From Lachnospiraceae bacterium (GTDB lineage Bacteria; Bacillota; Clostridia; Lachnospirales; Lachnospiraceae): a stretch of 64,000 nucleotides of DNA. Within the stretch, counting starts at the first letter, position 1; the number at the start of each line of letters is the position of its first letter. Under the pieces are notes generated by a model. It was not told the origin of the DNA. It did no database searches and was given only the letters and a program-made list of their open reading frames with translations. A program made the position numbers and the translations under genes. Shown piece by piece: positions 17,158-25,705 of this stretch. The stretch covers positions 19,446-83,445 of the forward strand of contig JAFZLD010000026.1 of the NCBI GenBank assembly GCA_017553505.1, written 5' to 3'.

Positions 17158-19488
17158 TTATTTACCGATGATTGTGCAGGTTGTAGTAACCTTGTATTCC
17201 GCATTGCCGGTTTCGGCTGACGATAACTTACCGGCATCGTCGTTCCACATAAATTTCTGAAGGCTGTAGTCGCCCTCTTCATAACCGTAGCCCTCACCCG
17301 CGTCATTGTAAAGCGTAAAGGTGCAGTCGTCGCCGGGGTAGATGTTAAGAACAGTCTTTTCCTTTTCGTCATTCATGGGAATAATGCTTCCCGCCTTAAC
17401 ATACAGCGGTATTCTGTCGATTGTGGCCTGAGCCTTGATATGCTGTCCTCCCGCATACTTCTTGCCCGTGTGGAAATCGTACCACTCAGCGCCCTTGGGA
17501 AGCCATACGTCGATGGTCTTATCGCTGTCTGAGGTTTCTGTCACTCCGTAGTATAAAGGCTTGGTAACCGGACATACCATAAGGCTGTCGCCCACCATAA
17601 ACTGCTTTAAGTCCTTATAGCACTCTGCGTCCTCAGGGAACTCAAAGAACAAAGGCTTAATAAACATCTTATCCTCAAGTGCCACCGAAGCAGCTACCGA
17701 ATATATGTAAGGCATAAGCTTCTCTCTCAAGCGAATCGCACCTACGATAGCATCATAGAACGGGTCGCCCTTATCACCGAAGTTCCAAGGCTCGCGACAC
17801 ACATCTGTGCCGTGGCTTCTAAACATCGACAGGAACGCTCCGTACTGAAGCCATCTTGTATAAAGCTCTCTGTAGCGAGGGTCTTGAGCACCGTCCTCAT
17901 ACTCTCCGCTCCAATACCACTCACGTCCGTTCTTTACAAAGAAAGCGCCTATATCAAGCGTCCAGTACGCAATCGAAGTCATTGCAAGCTGCAAGCCTTC
18001 GATAATCTGCTTATTAAAGGTATCCCAACTTGCGCTGATATCTCCGGACCATACTACCGCACCATACTGATGCGAACCGTAGTATCCGCTTCTGGTAAGA
18101 TTCAGCACGCGCTTCTCGGGCTTAACTTCACGCTGTCCCACATATATGTTACGCGCGTGATATAAACCGTAGCCGTTACCCTTATCTATGTACATGGAAT
18201 CCATTGAGCGTTCTTTAAAGTCGTAGAAAAGCTTCTCGGGCAGAGGTCTCTTAAGCACCTCCCACTCGGGAGTGATGGGCTCACTCGAATCGCACCACCA
18301 GCTTTCAACATTCTCGGAAAGAAGCCCCCTCTTAACCTGATCGAAATACAGCTTACCGGCCTTCTCGTCAAAAGCATCATATACGTTCGTACCGGGCAAA
18401 AGAAGCCCTTCCTTCTTAAACTCAGCATAATTCTCCGTGCACTCGTTCATGGAAGGCCAGATAGAAAGCATAAAGTGAATACCGTCATCGTTAAGCTTCT
18501 TAACCATAGCCTTAACGTCGGGGAAACGCTTCTTGTCAAATATCTTCTCGCCCCACTTGCCGTCTTCCCAGCTCATCCAGTCAAGGACGATACAGCCAAG
18601 CGGAATATCGCGCTCTACAAACTCTGCGGCGGTCTCCTCGATTTCTTCCTGCGTCTCGTAGCGTTCTTTGGACTGAACGTAAGAATATGCCCACTTGGGA
18701 AGCATAGCGGCGCTGCCTGTCATGCGTCTTACAGCGCTTACGATATCCTCGTATGAATCCTCCGCGAGTATAAAGTAATCAATATACCTATCCGCCGAAG
18801 TATACATGTATGTGCCGTACGCGGTATCCGAGAAAATAGCGGGGCTCATGGTCGTAAACATCACGCCGTAACCCTTGCTCGATATGAACATCGGAAGCGA
18901 AATCTGCTTGTTGGCCTGATGAATGTACCTTGTGGTGCCTCTGTAATTGTAAACACCTTCCTCGTACTGACCGAGGCCGTAAATCTTCTCATCCTCAGCA
19001 AAAGAAATAAAGGTCTTAGTCTCGTAAAAGCTATCGTAGTACTCTCTCTCCGCGCTTACCACGTGCTTCTTGATACCGTCGCGGGTCTCGATGTCTTCTG
19101 TCTCGATGTGCCCGTTTCTTTTGAGGCGAAGGGCGTCGAACTTCACCAATTCCCTCTCGGCCTTGGGGCTCTCTGCGTACAGCTTCATGCCCTTTTTGTA
19201 CAAAGAAACAGACGCATTGGCCTTAAGCACTTTAACAGTCAGTTCGGCAGCATTGACATAGTACGCCTCAGCATCTGCGTCAACGGTAACCTGTGTCGGC
19301 TTCGTAAGCTTAAGATAATCAGCCTGGCCGGATCTGAACTCTGTACCTTCGGTATAAGAAACTCTGACATTCTTACCCCTGTATACCGTTATTCTTAATG
19401 TTCCGTGCTCACTCGTAAAAATAATCGATCCATCCTGCTCATGAATCGATTCAACTGTTCTTGATAAGTCTTTGACAGGTGTAAGCAT
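17158..19488 (-). CDS. Glycoside hydrolase family 31, alpha-xylosidase/alpha-glucosidase-like
   Basis: 776 residues without signal peptide; intracellular processing of imported oligosaccharide. The N-terminal beta-sandwich (about 1-240) precedes the (beta/alpha)8 barrel: GCIVLDWMSWEDGKWG, then nucleophile Asp400 in WWCDSSEP, and acid/base Asp483 in WSGDISASWDTF. Proximal and distal beta domains follow. The WWxDxxEP form of the nucleophile motif is seen in Xyl31A-type alpha-xylosidases, so removal of alpha-xylose from xyloglucan-like oligosaccharides is plausible; other alpha-glycosidase specificities remain possible. It lies between the LacI regulator and the GH127 gene. A hairpin (19518-19539) in the gap upstream may modulate read-through. 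Confidence 0.9.
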   Translation of the reverse strand: MLTPVKDLSRTVESIHEQDGSIIFTSEHGTLRITVYRGKNVRVSYTEGTEFRSGQADYLKLTKPTQVTVDADAEAYYVNAAELTVKVLKANASVSLYKKGMKLYAESPKAERELVKFDALRLKRNGHIETEDIETRDGIKKHVVSAEREYYDSFYETKTFISFAEDEKIYGLGQYEEGVYNYRGTTRYIHQANKQISLPMFISSKGYGVMFTTMSPAIFSDTAYGTYMYTSADRYIDYFILAEDSYEDIVSAVRRMTGSAAMLPKWAYSYVQSKERYETQEEIEETAAEFVERDIPLGCIVLDWMSWEDGKWGEKIFDKKRFPDVKAMVKKLNDDGIHFMLSIWPSMNECTENYAEFKKEGLLLPGTNVYDAFDEKAGKLYFDQVKRGLLSENVESWWCDSSEPITPEWEVLKRPLPEKLFYDFKERSMDSMYIDKGNGYGLYHARNIYVGQREVKPEKRVLNLTRSGYYGSHQYGAVVWSGDISASWDTFNKQIIEGLQLAMTSIAYWTLDIGAFFVKNGREWYWSGEYEDGAQDPRYRELYTRWLQYGAFLSMFRSHGTDVCREPWNFGDKGDPFYDAIVGAIRLREKLMPYIYSVAASVALEDKMFIKPLFFEFPEDAECYKDLKQFMVGDSLMVCPVTKPLYYGVTETSDSDKTIDVWLPKGAEWYDFHTGKKYAGGQHIKAQATIDRIPLYVKAGSIIPMNDEKEKTVLNIYPGDDCTFTLYNDAGEGYGYEEGDYSLQKFMWNDDAGKLSSAETGNAEYKVTTTCTIIGK

Positions 19489-19517
19489 TGTAAATCTCCT
19501 AAATTTCTGTATAAGCA

Positions 19518-19539
19518 GGGCGAAGAATACTCTTCGCCC
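19518..19539 (-). terminator. Hairpin between lacI-type gene and GH31 gene
   Basis: Perfect 9-bp stem GGGCGAAGA/TCTTCGCCC with a short loop. No T-run follows on the minus strand, so it is more likely a weak attenuator or processing hairpin than a full terminator. Confidence 0.45.
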
Positions 19540-19549
19540 GTAATATTCG

Positions 19550-20590
19550 TTATCTTATGGAATCCCTGAGGATAAGTTCACAGGGAACCTTGTATGCCGA
19601 GGCGGGAGCATTTCTGAATTCCTCATCCTCGATTTCTCTGATCATAAGCTCTGCACATTTCTCGCCGATTCCCTTAAGGGGAAGTTCGCATGTGGAAAGC
19701 TTGGGGGACATGAACTCGGATATTTCTCTGTTGTCAAATCCAAAGACCGAAATGTCCTTGCCTACAACAAGTCCTGCTTCAAGCGCCGCATCATATGCGC
19801 CTGCAGCCATAAGGTCGTTCATGCACCATATTGTGGTAACTCCTTTATTAAGGAGCTGCTTGGCATATTCTTTGCCGGTTTCTCTTTCCCAGTCGGCAAA
19901 ATAAATTATTGATTCATCATATTTGATACCAAATTCTTTAAGTGCTTTCCGGTAGCCCTTAAGTCTCTCGACGGTATGAAGGTTCTCTTCCTTGCCGGCG
20001 ATAACACCTATCTTGCGATGTCCGCCTGCGATTAAGTATCTGGTAAGCATTTCGCTTCCGCCTTCATCATCGATAAGTACCGACTTATACTCGCTGTCTC
20101 TTGCCGGGCCATAGGCAAAAACAACGGGAATCCCGTAATCACTCGGAATATTGTTAAGTACGTGGCCGTGAGCGGCAACGTAAATTACACCGTCGGCGCG
20201 CATAGCCTGCGCTTCGAGCAGTGCGGGAGATGTATTGGCTTTTAAAAGATTCTCTTCGCCCAAAGTAAGACCGGTCTTCTTCCACTTTTCGTACATGGCC
20301 ATATTGATAAGGATACTTCTGTAGCCCTTCTGCTCGCACACGTCCATAATAGCCTCAACGATGGGCGGTGTGGAAAACTGCAACAGTTCCTCTGCAATAA
20401 TACATATGCACTTATTGTTCTGGCGTCGCATTCCCTGTGCAAAGAAATTGGGACGATAACCCGTCTTCTCAACTACTTCGAGAACTCTTCTCTTGGTTTC
20501 TTCCGTCATGTTGGACTTGCCATTTAAAATGTTTGAAACGGTACTGGGAGAAACGTTGCACATTTTTGCGATTTCTTTAACGGTAATCAC
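19550..20590 (-). CDS. LacI-family transcriptional regulator of the glycan locus
   Basis: 346 residues. The start codon is GTG (20588-20590), with GAGGAG 7 nt upstream. The N-terminal helix-turn-helix plus hinge has the LacI signature VKEIAKMCNVSPSTVSNILNGKSNMTEETKRRV (split by motif: helix 1-27, hinge ~45-58). A periplasmic-binding-like sugar domain follows (residues ~60-346). It stands between the ABC transporter genes and the two hydrolase genes. The front promoter of the locus carries two copies of a CG-centred near-palindrome (24399-24423) of the LacI-operator type, which is its likely target. The inducer is presumably a breakdown product of the imported oligosaccharide. Confidence 0.9.
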   Translation of the reverse strand: MITVKEIAKMCNVSPSTVSNILNGKSNMTEETKRRVLEVVEKTGYRPNFFAQGMRRQNNKCICIIAEELLQFSTPPIVEAIMDVCEQKGYRSILINMAMYEKWKKTGLTLGEENLLKANTSPALLEAQAMRADGVIYVAAHGHVLNNIPSDYGIPVVFAYGPARDSEYKSVLIDDEGGSEMLTRYLIAGGHRKIGVIAGKEENLHTVERLKGYRKALKEFGIKYDESIIYFADWERETGKEYAKQLLNKGVTTIWCMNDLMAAGAYDAALEAGLVVGKDISVFGFDNREISEFMSPKLSTCELPLKGIGEKCAELMIREIEDEEFRNAPASAYKVPCELILRDSIR

Positions 20591-20648
20591 TTTGAAACTC
20601 CTCTATTGTTAAGGTCTTTCACCTTAATCCATACTTTCTTCTTAATAG

Positions 20649-20677
20649 ACCCCTGCCGTGGTAATCCGACAGGGGCC
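20649..20677 (-). terminator. Hairpin terminator after the binding-protein gene
   Basis: GC-rich stem CCCCTGCCG/CGACAGGGG (20650-20675) directly downstream of the solute-binding gene. The T-run is weak, so partial read-through into the regulator and hydrolase genes is possible. Confidence 0.65.
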
Positions 20678-20696
20678 CAGATATTAAGTATATACC

Positions 20697-22448
20697 TTAC
20701 TTTGCAGCCTGCATAGCCTCAAGTTCAATTGTGTACTTATCAACATCAAACTTGTAAAGCTGATCGAAGCCTAAGCTGTTAAGATTCTCAACCATTTCGT
20801 CCCACATGGAATCGAATTCGGCATCGCTCTTAGCAAAGATCATTCTCCAAGAAGCATCCTTAACTTCCTGACCTACCTGGTTTCTGATAACTGTGATGTC
20901 AGCATCATCGGAAGGAAGTGATACGGATACGCTGGGTCTTACAAGAAGTGCATTGTTAGCCTTCATCCAGTCAACGGGTTCAGCAACACCAAATCTTGCG
21001 CTCCACTCGTTCTTGGTCTTGGTAGCTGTTGCTTTCTTCCAAGATGACCAGTGAGTGTTACCATAAGGTTCGCCTGTGTTGGGGTTGGTGGAGATTGCGC
21101 TTACAATCCACTGGTTGATAGCGTTGTTACCGTCTGAGTAACCTGCTCCGCCGTACTCTTCGGGAACGGGAAGGTTGTCCATAAGAGCGTTGTCGTTAAG
21201 GATAGAGAACTTACCATCGATGATTTCATAGTTAAAGCCTTCGATACCGTTATGCTGGAAGGTACATCCTTCGGGTGAAGCATACCAGTCAAGGAACTTC
21301 ATGATGCGATCGAGTTTTTCGCCTTCAACGCCTGAACCAACACCGAATAAACGACCCGATCCATAGTAAGAGTCAGATGTGGTGTAGTAGTTCTGATCTT
21401 TAACGGGGATGAAAATCATACCCTTGCCGTCTGCAAGTCTTTCCTGGGTATTCCAGAAACCTACCTGCCAGCTGTACCAGAATGTGTAAACCTGTCCTGC
21501 GCTCATCTTAGCACATGCAGCGTCCCAGTTCTGAGAACCGGAGTCGGGGTCAACAAGACCCATCTGGTTAGCCTTGTATAAGAACTTAAGCATCTTGTAG
21601 TATGTAGCGTTCTTGTCTGTAAGAGGAACAAACTTATCGTCTGCTGTAAGGATTGCGGAACCCTTAATCTTCTCGCCGTACCAGGTGGTAAGCTGAACAA
21701 CGTTAGCGATACCGATCATACCGTCGTTGTTGTCCCAGTCGGGCCAAAGTGAGAAACCATAAGCGGGATCGCCGGCTTCATTGGTGGGGTTAGCATCCTG
21801 AATCTGCTTGATAACATCAAGGAGACCGTCAAGGTCAGCAATGTCGGGAGCGCCGACTCCTGAGTATAAATCCCAGCGAAGCATAGGGCTTGAGTAAATA
21901 ACATCATCCGAGAAAGCTGTGGGAGAAGTGTTGGTCATTTCGCAAGGAATACCATAGATCTTACCGTCAGTATTTCCGGGAAGACCACTGTTGTAAGTGG
22001 TAATCTGTCTGTCGAACTCTTTAAGGTTGCTTGCATTAGCATATTCTGCAGTAATGTCCTTAATGAGACCTGCCTGTACACAATCGCTGAAGTGTGTAGG
22101 ATCAAGTACTACGATATCACCTAAGTTACCTGTTGCTGTTCTGGTCTGATAAACAGCGTCGCCTGCTACCTGAGGAGCAATAATGTTAAGTTCGATATTG
22201 AAACGATCCTTAACAACCTTTGCAAACCAACCGGTCTGTGTGCCCTGGTAGTTAGCTGCCTCGTCGTATACTTCTACAACGAGTGTTTCATCTGAAGATG
22301 AGCTTGCGGCAGCACCGCCGTCATCTTTCTTTTCCGTTGAAGTCTGTGTGCCTGCATTGCTTCCCGAATCTGTGGTCTTGCCACATCCTGCAAGAGATGC
22401 TGCTACGAGTGTCAACGAAAGTAACATTGCAACTACTCTCTTCTTCAT
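20697..22448 (-). CDS. Carbohydrate ABC transporter substrate-binding lipoprotein (LplA-like)
   Basis: 583 residues. Lipoprotein signal with lipobox SLAGC (Cys22), then a low-complexity Ser/Thr/Gly linker and a large two-lobed binding domain. The unusually large size (>550) and the aromatic-rich lobes fit the LplA/YtcQ-type binding proteins used for complex oligosaccharides in Firmicutes. AAGGAGG lies 6 nt before the ATG, suggesting high expression. It follows two permease genes in the same operon; a small hairpin (TAACGG/CCGTTA, 22488-22504) in the gap may stabilise or separate its mRNA. No ATPase gene is in the locus, so a shared MsmK-type ATPase is expected from elsewhere. Confidence 0.9.
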   Translation of the reverse strand: MKKRVVAMLLSLTLVAASLAGCGKTTDSGSNAGTQTSTEKKDDGGAAASSSSDETLVVEVYDEAANYQGTQTGWFAKVVKDRFNIELNIIAPQVAGDAVYQTRTATGNLGDIVVLDPTHFSDCVQAGLIKDITAEYANASNLKEFDRQITTYNSGLPGNTDGKIYGIPCEMTNTSPTAFSDDVIYSSPMLRWDLYSGVGAPDIADLDGLLDVIKQIQDANPTNEAGDPAYGFSLWPDWDNNDGMIGIANVVQLTTWYGEKIKGSAILTADDKFVPLTDKNATYYKMLKFLYKANQMGLVDPDSGSQNWDAACAKMSAGQVYTFWYSWQVGFWNTQERLADGKGMIFIPVKDQNYYTTSDSYYGSGRLFGVGSGVEGEKLDRIMKFLDWYASPEGCTFQHNGIEGFNYEIIDGKFSILNDNALMDNLPVPEEYGGAGYSDGNNAINQWIVSAISTNPNTGEPYGNTHWSSWKKATATKTKNEWSARFGVAEPVDWMKANNALLVRPSVSVSLPSDDADITVIRNQVGQEVKDASWRMIFAKSDAEFDSMWDEMVENLNSLGFDQLYKFDVDKYTIELEAMQAAK

Positions 22449-22512
22449 AATATCCTCCTTTAAGATTATGAAATAAGTTATATATCTAACGGCCCACCCG
22501 TTAAATATCGTA

Positions 22513-23460
22513 TTAACCCTTTACCGCACCGATCATGATGCCCTTGGTAAAGTATTTCTGGAAGAACGGATATACCAAAAGGATAGGGGTTACTACCACT
22601 ATGGTAACCGTCATTCGTACCGAAGTAGCCGTCTGCATCTTAGCCATGGATGCCGCGATATTGGCGGATGACGAACTACCGTTAAGAAGCGCCTTAATGG
22701 AGCTGGACTGCGTGATGTACTGATAGAGTACAAACTGCAGGGTGCTAAGTTCCTTTTTGGTAACGTAAATCAGAGTATCCTGGAATGCGTTCCACTGGTT
22801 AACGGCGGTAAAGATTGCTACCGTGGCAAGGATAGGCTTGATTACGGGAAGCATGATTCTAAAGAAAATCGTGAGTGTTCCCGCGCCGTCTATCATGGCC
22901 GCATCTCTTAGCTCACCGGGAGTCGCTTCTATAAAGGTCTTACAAAGAATCATATAGAAGGGGCTTATGGCTGTGGGAAGTACGTAAATCCAGAAGTTGT
23001 CGGTAAGTCTTAAATTGCTCATCGTAATGTATAACGGAATAATACCTGCGTTAAAATACATGGTAGCTGCTATAAATCTGTACCAAAATTTTCTGCCCCA
23101 CATTGTCTTGCTTGTGAACATATATCCCAAGAACGCTGACGTAAATACTACTACCAGTGTTCCGATACCGGTTCTCAAGAGTGAAATCTTAGCTGCATCA
23201 AACAAACCTTCAAGTTTCATTACCTGAACATAGTTTGAAAAATGGATTTCCTTGGGAAGGAAAATTACTTTACCTCTCTCACTAAGCTGATTGGAGCTTA
23301 TGGAGTTGATAAAGATGTAGTAAAAAGGATAAACACAAACAAATGCAAATATCGAATATACAAAATATGTTACGATACTTACCATTCTGTCACCAAAAGA
23401 AGGCTTGTAGTGTACGCTTGATGACGCGAATTCCTGATCTTTCTTACTCATTCGGGCCAC
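22513..23460 (-). CDS. Carbohydrate ABC transporter permease (LplC/YtcP-like)
   Basis: 315 residues with six predicted TM helices. The first is at about 30-55 and the inner-membrane EAA loop reads GELRDAAMIDGAGTLTIF followed by RIMLPVIKPIL (about residues 205-235). The C-terminal YPFFQKYFTKGIMIGAVKG ending is typical of the LplC/AraQ type, where the tail reaches toward the ATPase dimer. It forms the membrane channel together with the neighbouring permease, whose stop codon is 3 bp upstream, so the two are translationally coupled. Confidence 0.92.
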   Translation of the reverse strand: MARMSKKDQEFASSSVHYKPSFGDRMVSIVTYFVYSIFAFVCVYPFYYIFINSISSNQLSERGKVIFLPKEIHFSNYVQVMKLEGLFDAAKISLLRTGIGTLVVVFTSAFLGYMFTSKTMWGRKFWYRFIAATMYFNAGIIPLYITMSNLRLTDNFWIYVLPTAISPFYMILCKTFIEATPGELRDAAMIDGAGTLTIFFRIMLPVIKPILATVAIFTAVNQWNAFQDTLIYVTKKELSTLQFVLYQYITQSSSIKALLNGSSSSANIAASMAKMQTATSVRMTVTIVVVTPILLVYPFFQKYFTKGIMIGAVKG

Positions 23461-23463
23461 CTC

Positions 23464-24381
23464 CTAAATAAAGCCTTCACCACGTACGAGCTTCGAGAAG
23501 CCGTTCGTTAAGGTGAGTAATATGATGCTGACAATTGACTTAAGAATACTTACCGCAACGGAAAGTGAATATCCGCCGCTGCCCATTGCCAGGTTGTATA
23601 CGTATAAGTCAAGAACCTGGATGTAGTCTTTGTTGAAGGAGTTCTGGAATACGTAGAACTGCTCCATACCGTTGGTTAAGAAGTTAGCAAGGTTAAGCAT
23701 TACGATTACGAAGTATGTAGGTAAGATACTGGGAATCGTGATGTGACGGATAATCTGCATACGGCTTGCTCCGTCAACCTTGGCCGCTTCTATCATCTGT
23801 TCATCGATACCGGTGATGGCCGCTATGTACATGATGGCCGCCCATCCGGCATTCTTCCACGTCAGCCACAGCCATTGCTTAAAGTAGATATGTTCCGTGG
23901 ACTTTAGGAAGTCTATGGGTCTGTCAATTAAGTGACAATTCATAAGGATTGTATTTACAACACCTGTACTGTTGAGTACGGAATAAGCGATTGAGAATAC
24001 AAGTACCCAGCTTATGAAGTTAGGAATCGTAGTAACTGTCTGTACGAATTTCTTAAAAGGAACACATTTGATTTCATTAAGAAATACCGCAAATATCATG
24101 GGGAACCATGAAAACAGGAGACTCAAACCACTGATGGCGAAGGTGTTACGAAGTACCTGTAAAATCTGTTTAACCTTAACAGGGTTCTCTACCATGTACT
24201 TAAACCACTTAAGTCCTACGAACTTATCGGGTGTGAGTGCCTGCGGCGGCTTGTAATCAAAGAACGCGTATACCCAACCATAAAGCGGATAGTACGAAAA
24301 AATAAGTACTATCAGGATAAAAGGCAGGATATAAAGAAACTCTCTGAACGAACGCCATTTCTTCTTGCTCATATCAACCAT
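23464..24381 (-). CDS. Carbohydrate ABC transporter permease (LplB/YteP-like)
   Basis: 305 residues with six TM helices and the EAA loop EQMIEAAKVDGASRMQII, then RHITIPSILPTYF (about residues 195-225), ending FSKLVRGEGFI as usual in LplB-like permeases. First gene of the transporter operon. Two in-frame ATGs are possible (24381 and 24372). The second is better spaced from the AAAGG ribosome site; the longer form is given. The promoter and LacI-type operators lie 18-75 bp upstream. Confidence 0.9.
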   Translation of the reverse strand: MVDMSKKKWRSFREFLYILPFILIVLIFSYYPLYGWVYAFFDYKPPQALTPDKFVGLKWFKYMVENPVKVKQILQVLRNTFAISGLSLLFSWFPMIFAVFLNEIKCVPFKKFVQTVTTIPNFISWVLVFSIAYSVLNSTGVVNTILMNCHLIDRPIDFLKSTEHIYFKQWLWLTWKNAGWAAIMYIAAITGIDEQMIEAAKVDGASRMQIIRHITIPSILPTYFVIVMLNLANFLTNGMEQFYVFQNSFNKDYIQVLDLYVYNLAMGSGGYSLSVAVSILKSIVSIILLTLTNGFSKLVRGEGFI

Positions 24382-24398
24382 AACCTTTCCAAAACCAG

Positions 24399-24456
24399 TA
24401 AATCGTTTTAATAAATCGTTTTACAATAATATAGCCTTTTTTTACAAAATATTCAA
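24399..24456 (-). promoter_or_regulatory. Promoter and tandem LacI-type operators of the glycan locus
   Basis: On the minus strand: -35 TTGAAT (24451-24456), 17-bp spacer, -10 TATATT (24428-24433). Just downstream, over the expected start of transcription, are two exact copies of the 12-mer TAAATCGTTTTA (plus-strand reading) at 24399-24410 and 24412-24423. Each is a near-perfect palindrome with the central CG typical of LacI-family sites. The 13-bp period is unusual. Confidence 0.75.
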
Positions 24457-24545
24457 TATTTTTACAGCACTTTTACTTTTTTGGTGACATTTCTCCAAAT
24501 TTGTTTGTGCATATTTGTTTAAAAATGAGTTGTATGCATACAAAT

Positions 24546-24570
24546 ACCCCCAACTTGGTAAGTTGGGGGT
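24546..24570 (-). terminator. Hairpin after azlD
   Basis: Stem ACCCCCAACTT/AAGTTGGGGGT with a 3-nt loop, located 7 bp past the azlD stop. The T-run is weak on the minus strand. Confidence 0.7.
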
Positions 24571-24576
24571 AAATTT

Positions 24577-24897
24577 CTAAACAAATAATTCAATTATAAA
24601 TACTGCCACACAACAGATAATCGATACCGGGAACAGGCCCAGTCCGAAGTATGCTGCCACGATACCGAGTAACAGTGCCACAAGGCCTGCTATGGGGCTC
24701 TGTGTGGCCTCCATAATGGCCGGGAAGGTCATTACGGCTAGGGTTACGTACGGAACGTAATACAAGAAGCTTTGTATGAACTTATTCTTAATGGGCTTCC
24801 TGATAAGCGTTATGGGTAATACTCTTATACCGTTGGTAACCACTATCGCTATCAATATATAAATCAATACTTTAACCGTATCATGCATCGGCGCCAC
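24577..24897 (-). CDS. azlD: AzlD-family branched-chain amino acid exporter subunit
   Basis: 106 residues, almost wholly hydrophobic, with about four TM helices; the segment NGIRVLPITLIRKPI is typical of AzlD (R-x-x-P near TM1-TM2). AzlD is the small partner of AzlC in a two-component membrane exporter for branched-chain amino acids and analogues. It overlaps the azlC gene by 17 bp, showing translational coupling. Confidence 0.85.
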   Translation of the reverse strand: MAPMHDTVKVLIYILIAIVVTNGIRVLPITLIRKPIKNKFIQSFLYYVPYVTLAVMTFPAIMEATQSPIAGLVALLLGIVAAYFGLGLFPVSIICCVAVFIIELFV

Positions 24898-25615
24898 CTC
24901 CGTTCTCGGGAGTGGTATGCGGTTTGATTACAGCCGCCACAGCCGCGATAATGATAGTAAGTATTATCGTTCTGGTGCCTGAACTTATCTCCTTGACTAC
25001 AGGTGCAATGCTGAAGATGTAGCTAAGCGTAAAGCTTGCGATTACAGCTACTGCCACAGCCTTGTCCTTCTTGGAAGGCGGTACGATAATTGCAAGGAAC
25101 ATTCCGTACAAAGCTACGCTCAGAGCCGATACAGCCCTTGTAGGAAGTGCTCCGCCGGCCACAATACCGAGTGCGGTGCCAAGAGCCCACATGGGACCTG
25201 CTACAGCAGTCGCCCCGAAAGTGTAGCCGGGCTTAAGATAGCCAGGCCAGGCAATGGATATACCGAATATCTCGTCTGTACAGCATACGCCCACCAGCAG
25301 CCTCTTAATGATGCCGGTCTTCGGATTAAACTTCTGGCTGAGAGCAGCGTTCATGAGAAGGTATCTCGCATTGGCAATAAGTGATATCACTACTGCTTCC
25401 CAATACGTTCCAAGCGCCGCTATTAACGTATATATAGCGTACTCTCCCGCTGAGGCTCTTACAAAGAGACTTGAAAAGAAGCCCATCACAGGTGTGAGTC
25501 CGCCTTTCTTGGCTATTATTCCCAGGGAAAAAGAAACCGCAAAGTATCCAAGACCTATGGGAAGGCCGTCACGCATACCTTTAAGGAATGCACCGTTGTC
25601 TTTATTATTACTCAC
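24881..25615 (-). CDS. azlC: AzlC-family branched-chain amino acid exporter subunit
   Basis: 244 residues, GTG start (25613-25615) with AAAGGA upstream. The N-terminal GMRDGLPIGLGYFAVSFSLG is the AzlC hallmark, and ARYLLMNAALSQKF and GVCCTDEIFGISI follow at the usual places. About seven to eight TM helices. Works with AzlD to export branched-chain amino acids. The last ~12 residues (HTTPENGGGADA) form a short soluble tail. Confidence 0.88.
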   Translation of the reverse strand: MSNNKDNGAFLKGMRDGLPIGLGYFAVSFSLGIIAKKGGLTPVMGFFSSLFVRASAGEYAIYTLIAALGTYWEAVVISLIANARYLLMNAALSQKFNPKTGIIKRLLVGVCCTDEIFGISIAWPGYLKPGYTFGATAVAGPMWALGTALGIVAGGALPTRAVSALSVALYGMFLAIIVPPSKKDKAVAVAVIASFTLSYIFSIAPVVKEISSGTRTIILTIIIAAVAAVIKPHTTPENGGGADA

Positions 25616-25653
25616 GTCACATCAGTCCTTTAACTTAGTAAAGTGGTTCTAGT

Positions 25654-25683
25654 TAAAAAGAGGCGGTTATTACTAACCGCCTC
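25654..25683 (-). terminator. Intrinsic terminator of the rpsB-tsf operon
   Basis: Perfect 10-bp stem GAGGCGGTTA/TAACCGCCTC (25660-25683) followed by TTTTT on the minus strand. Confidence 0.9.
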
Positions 25684-25705
25684 AAGTAATTCAAAGAGGT
25701 ATATC

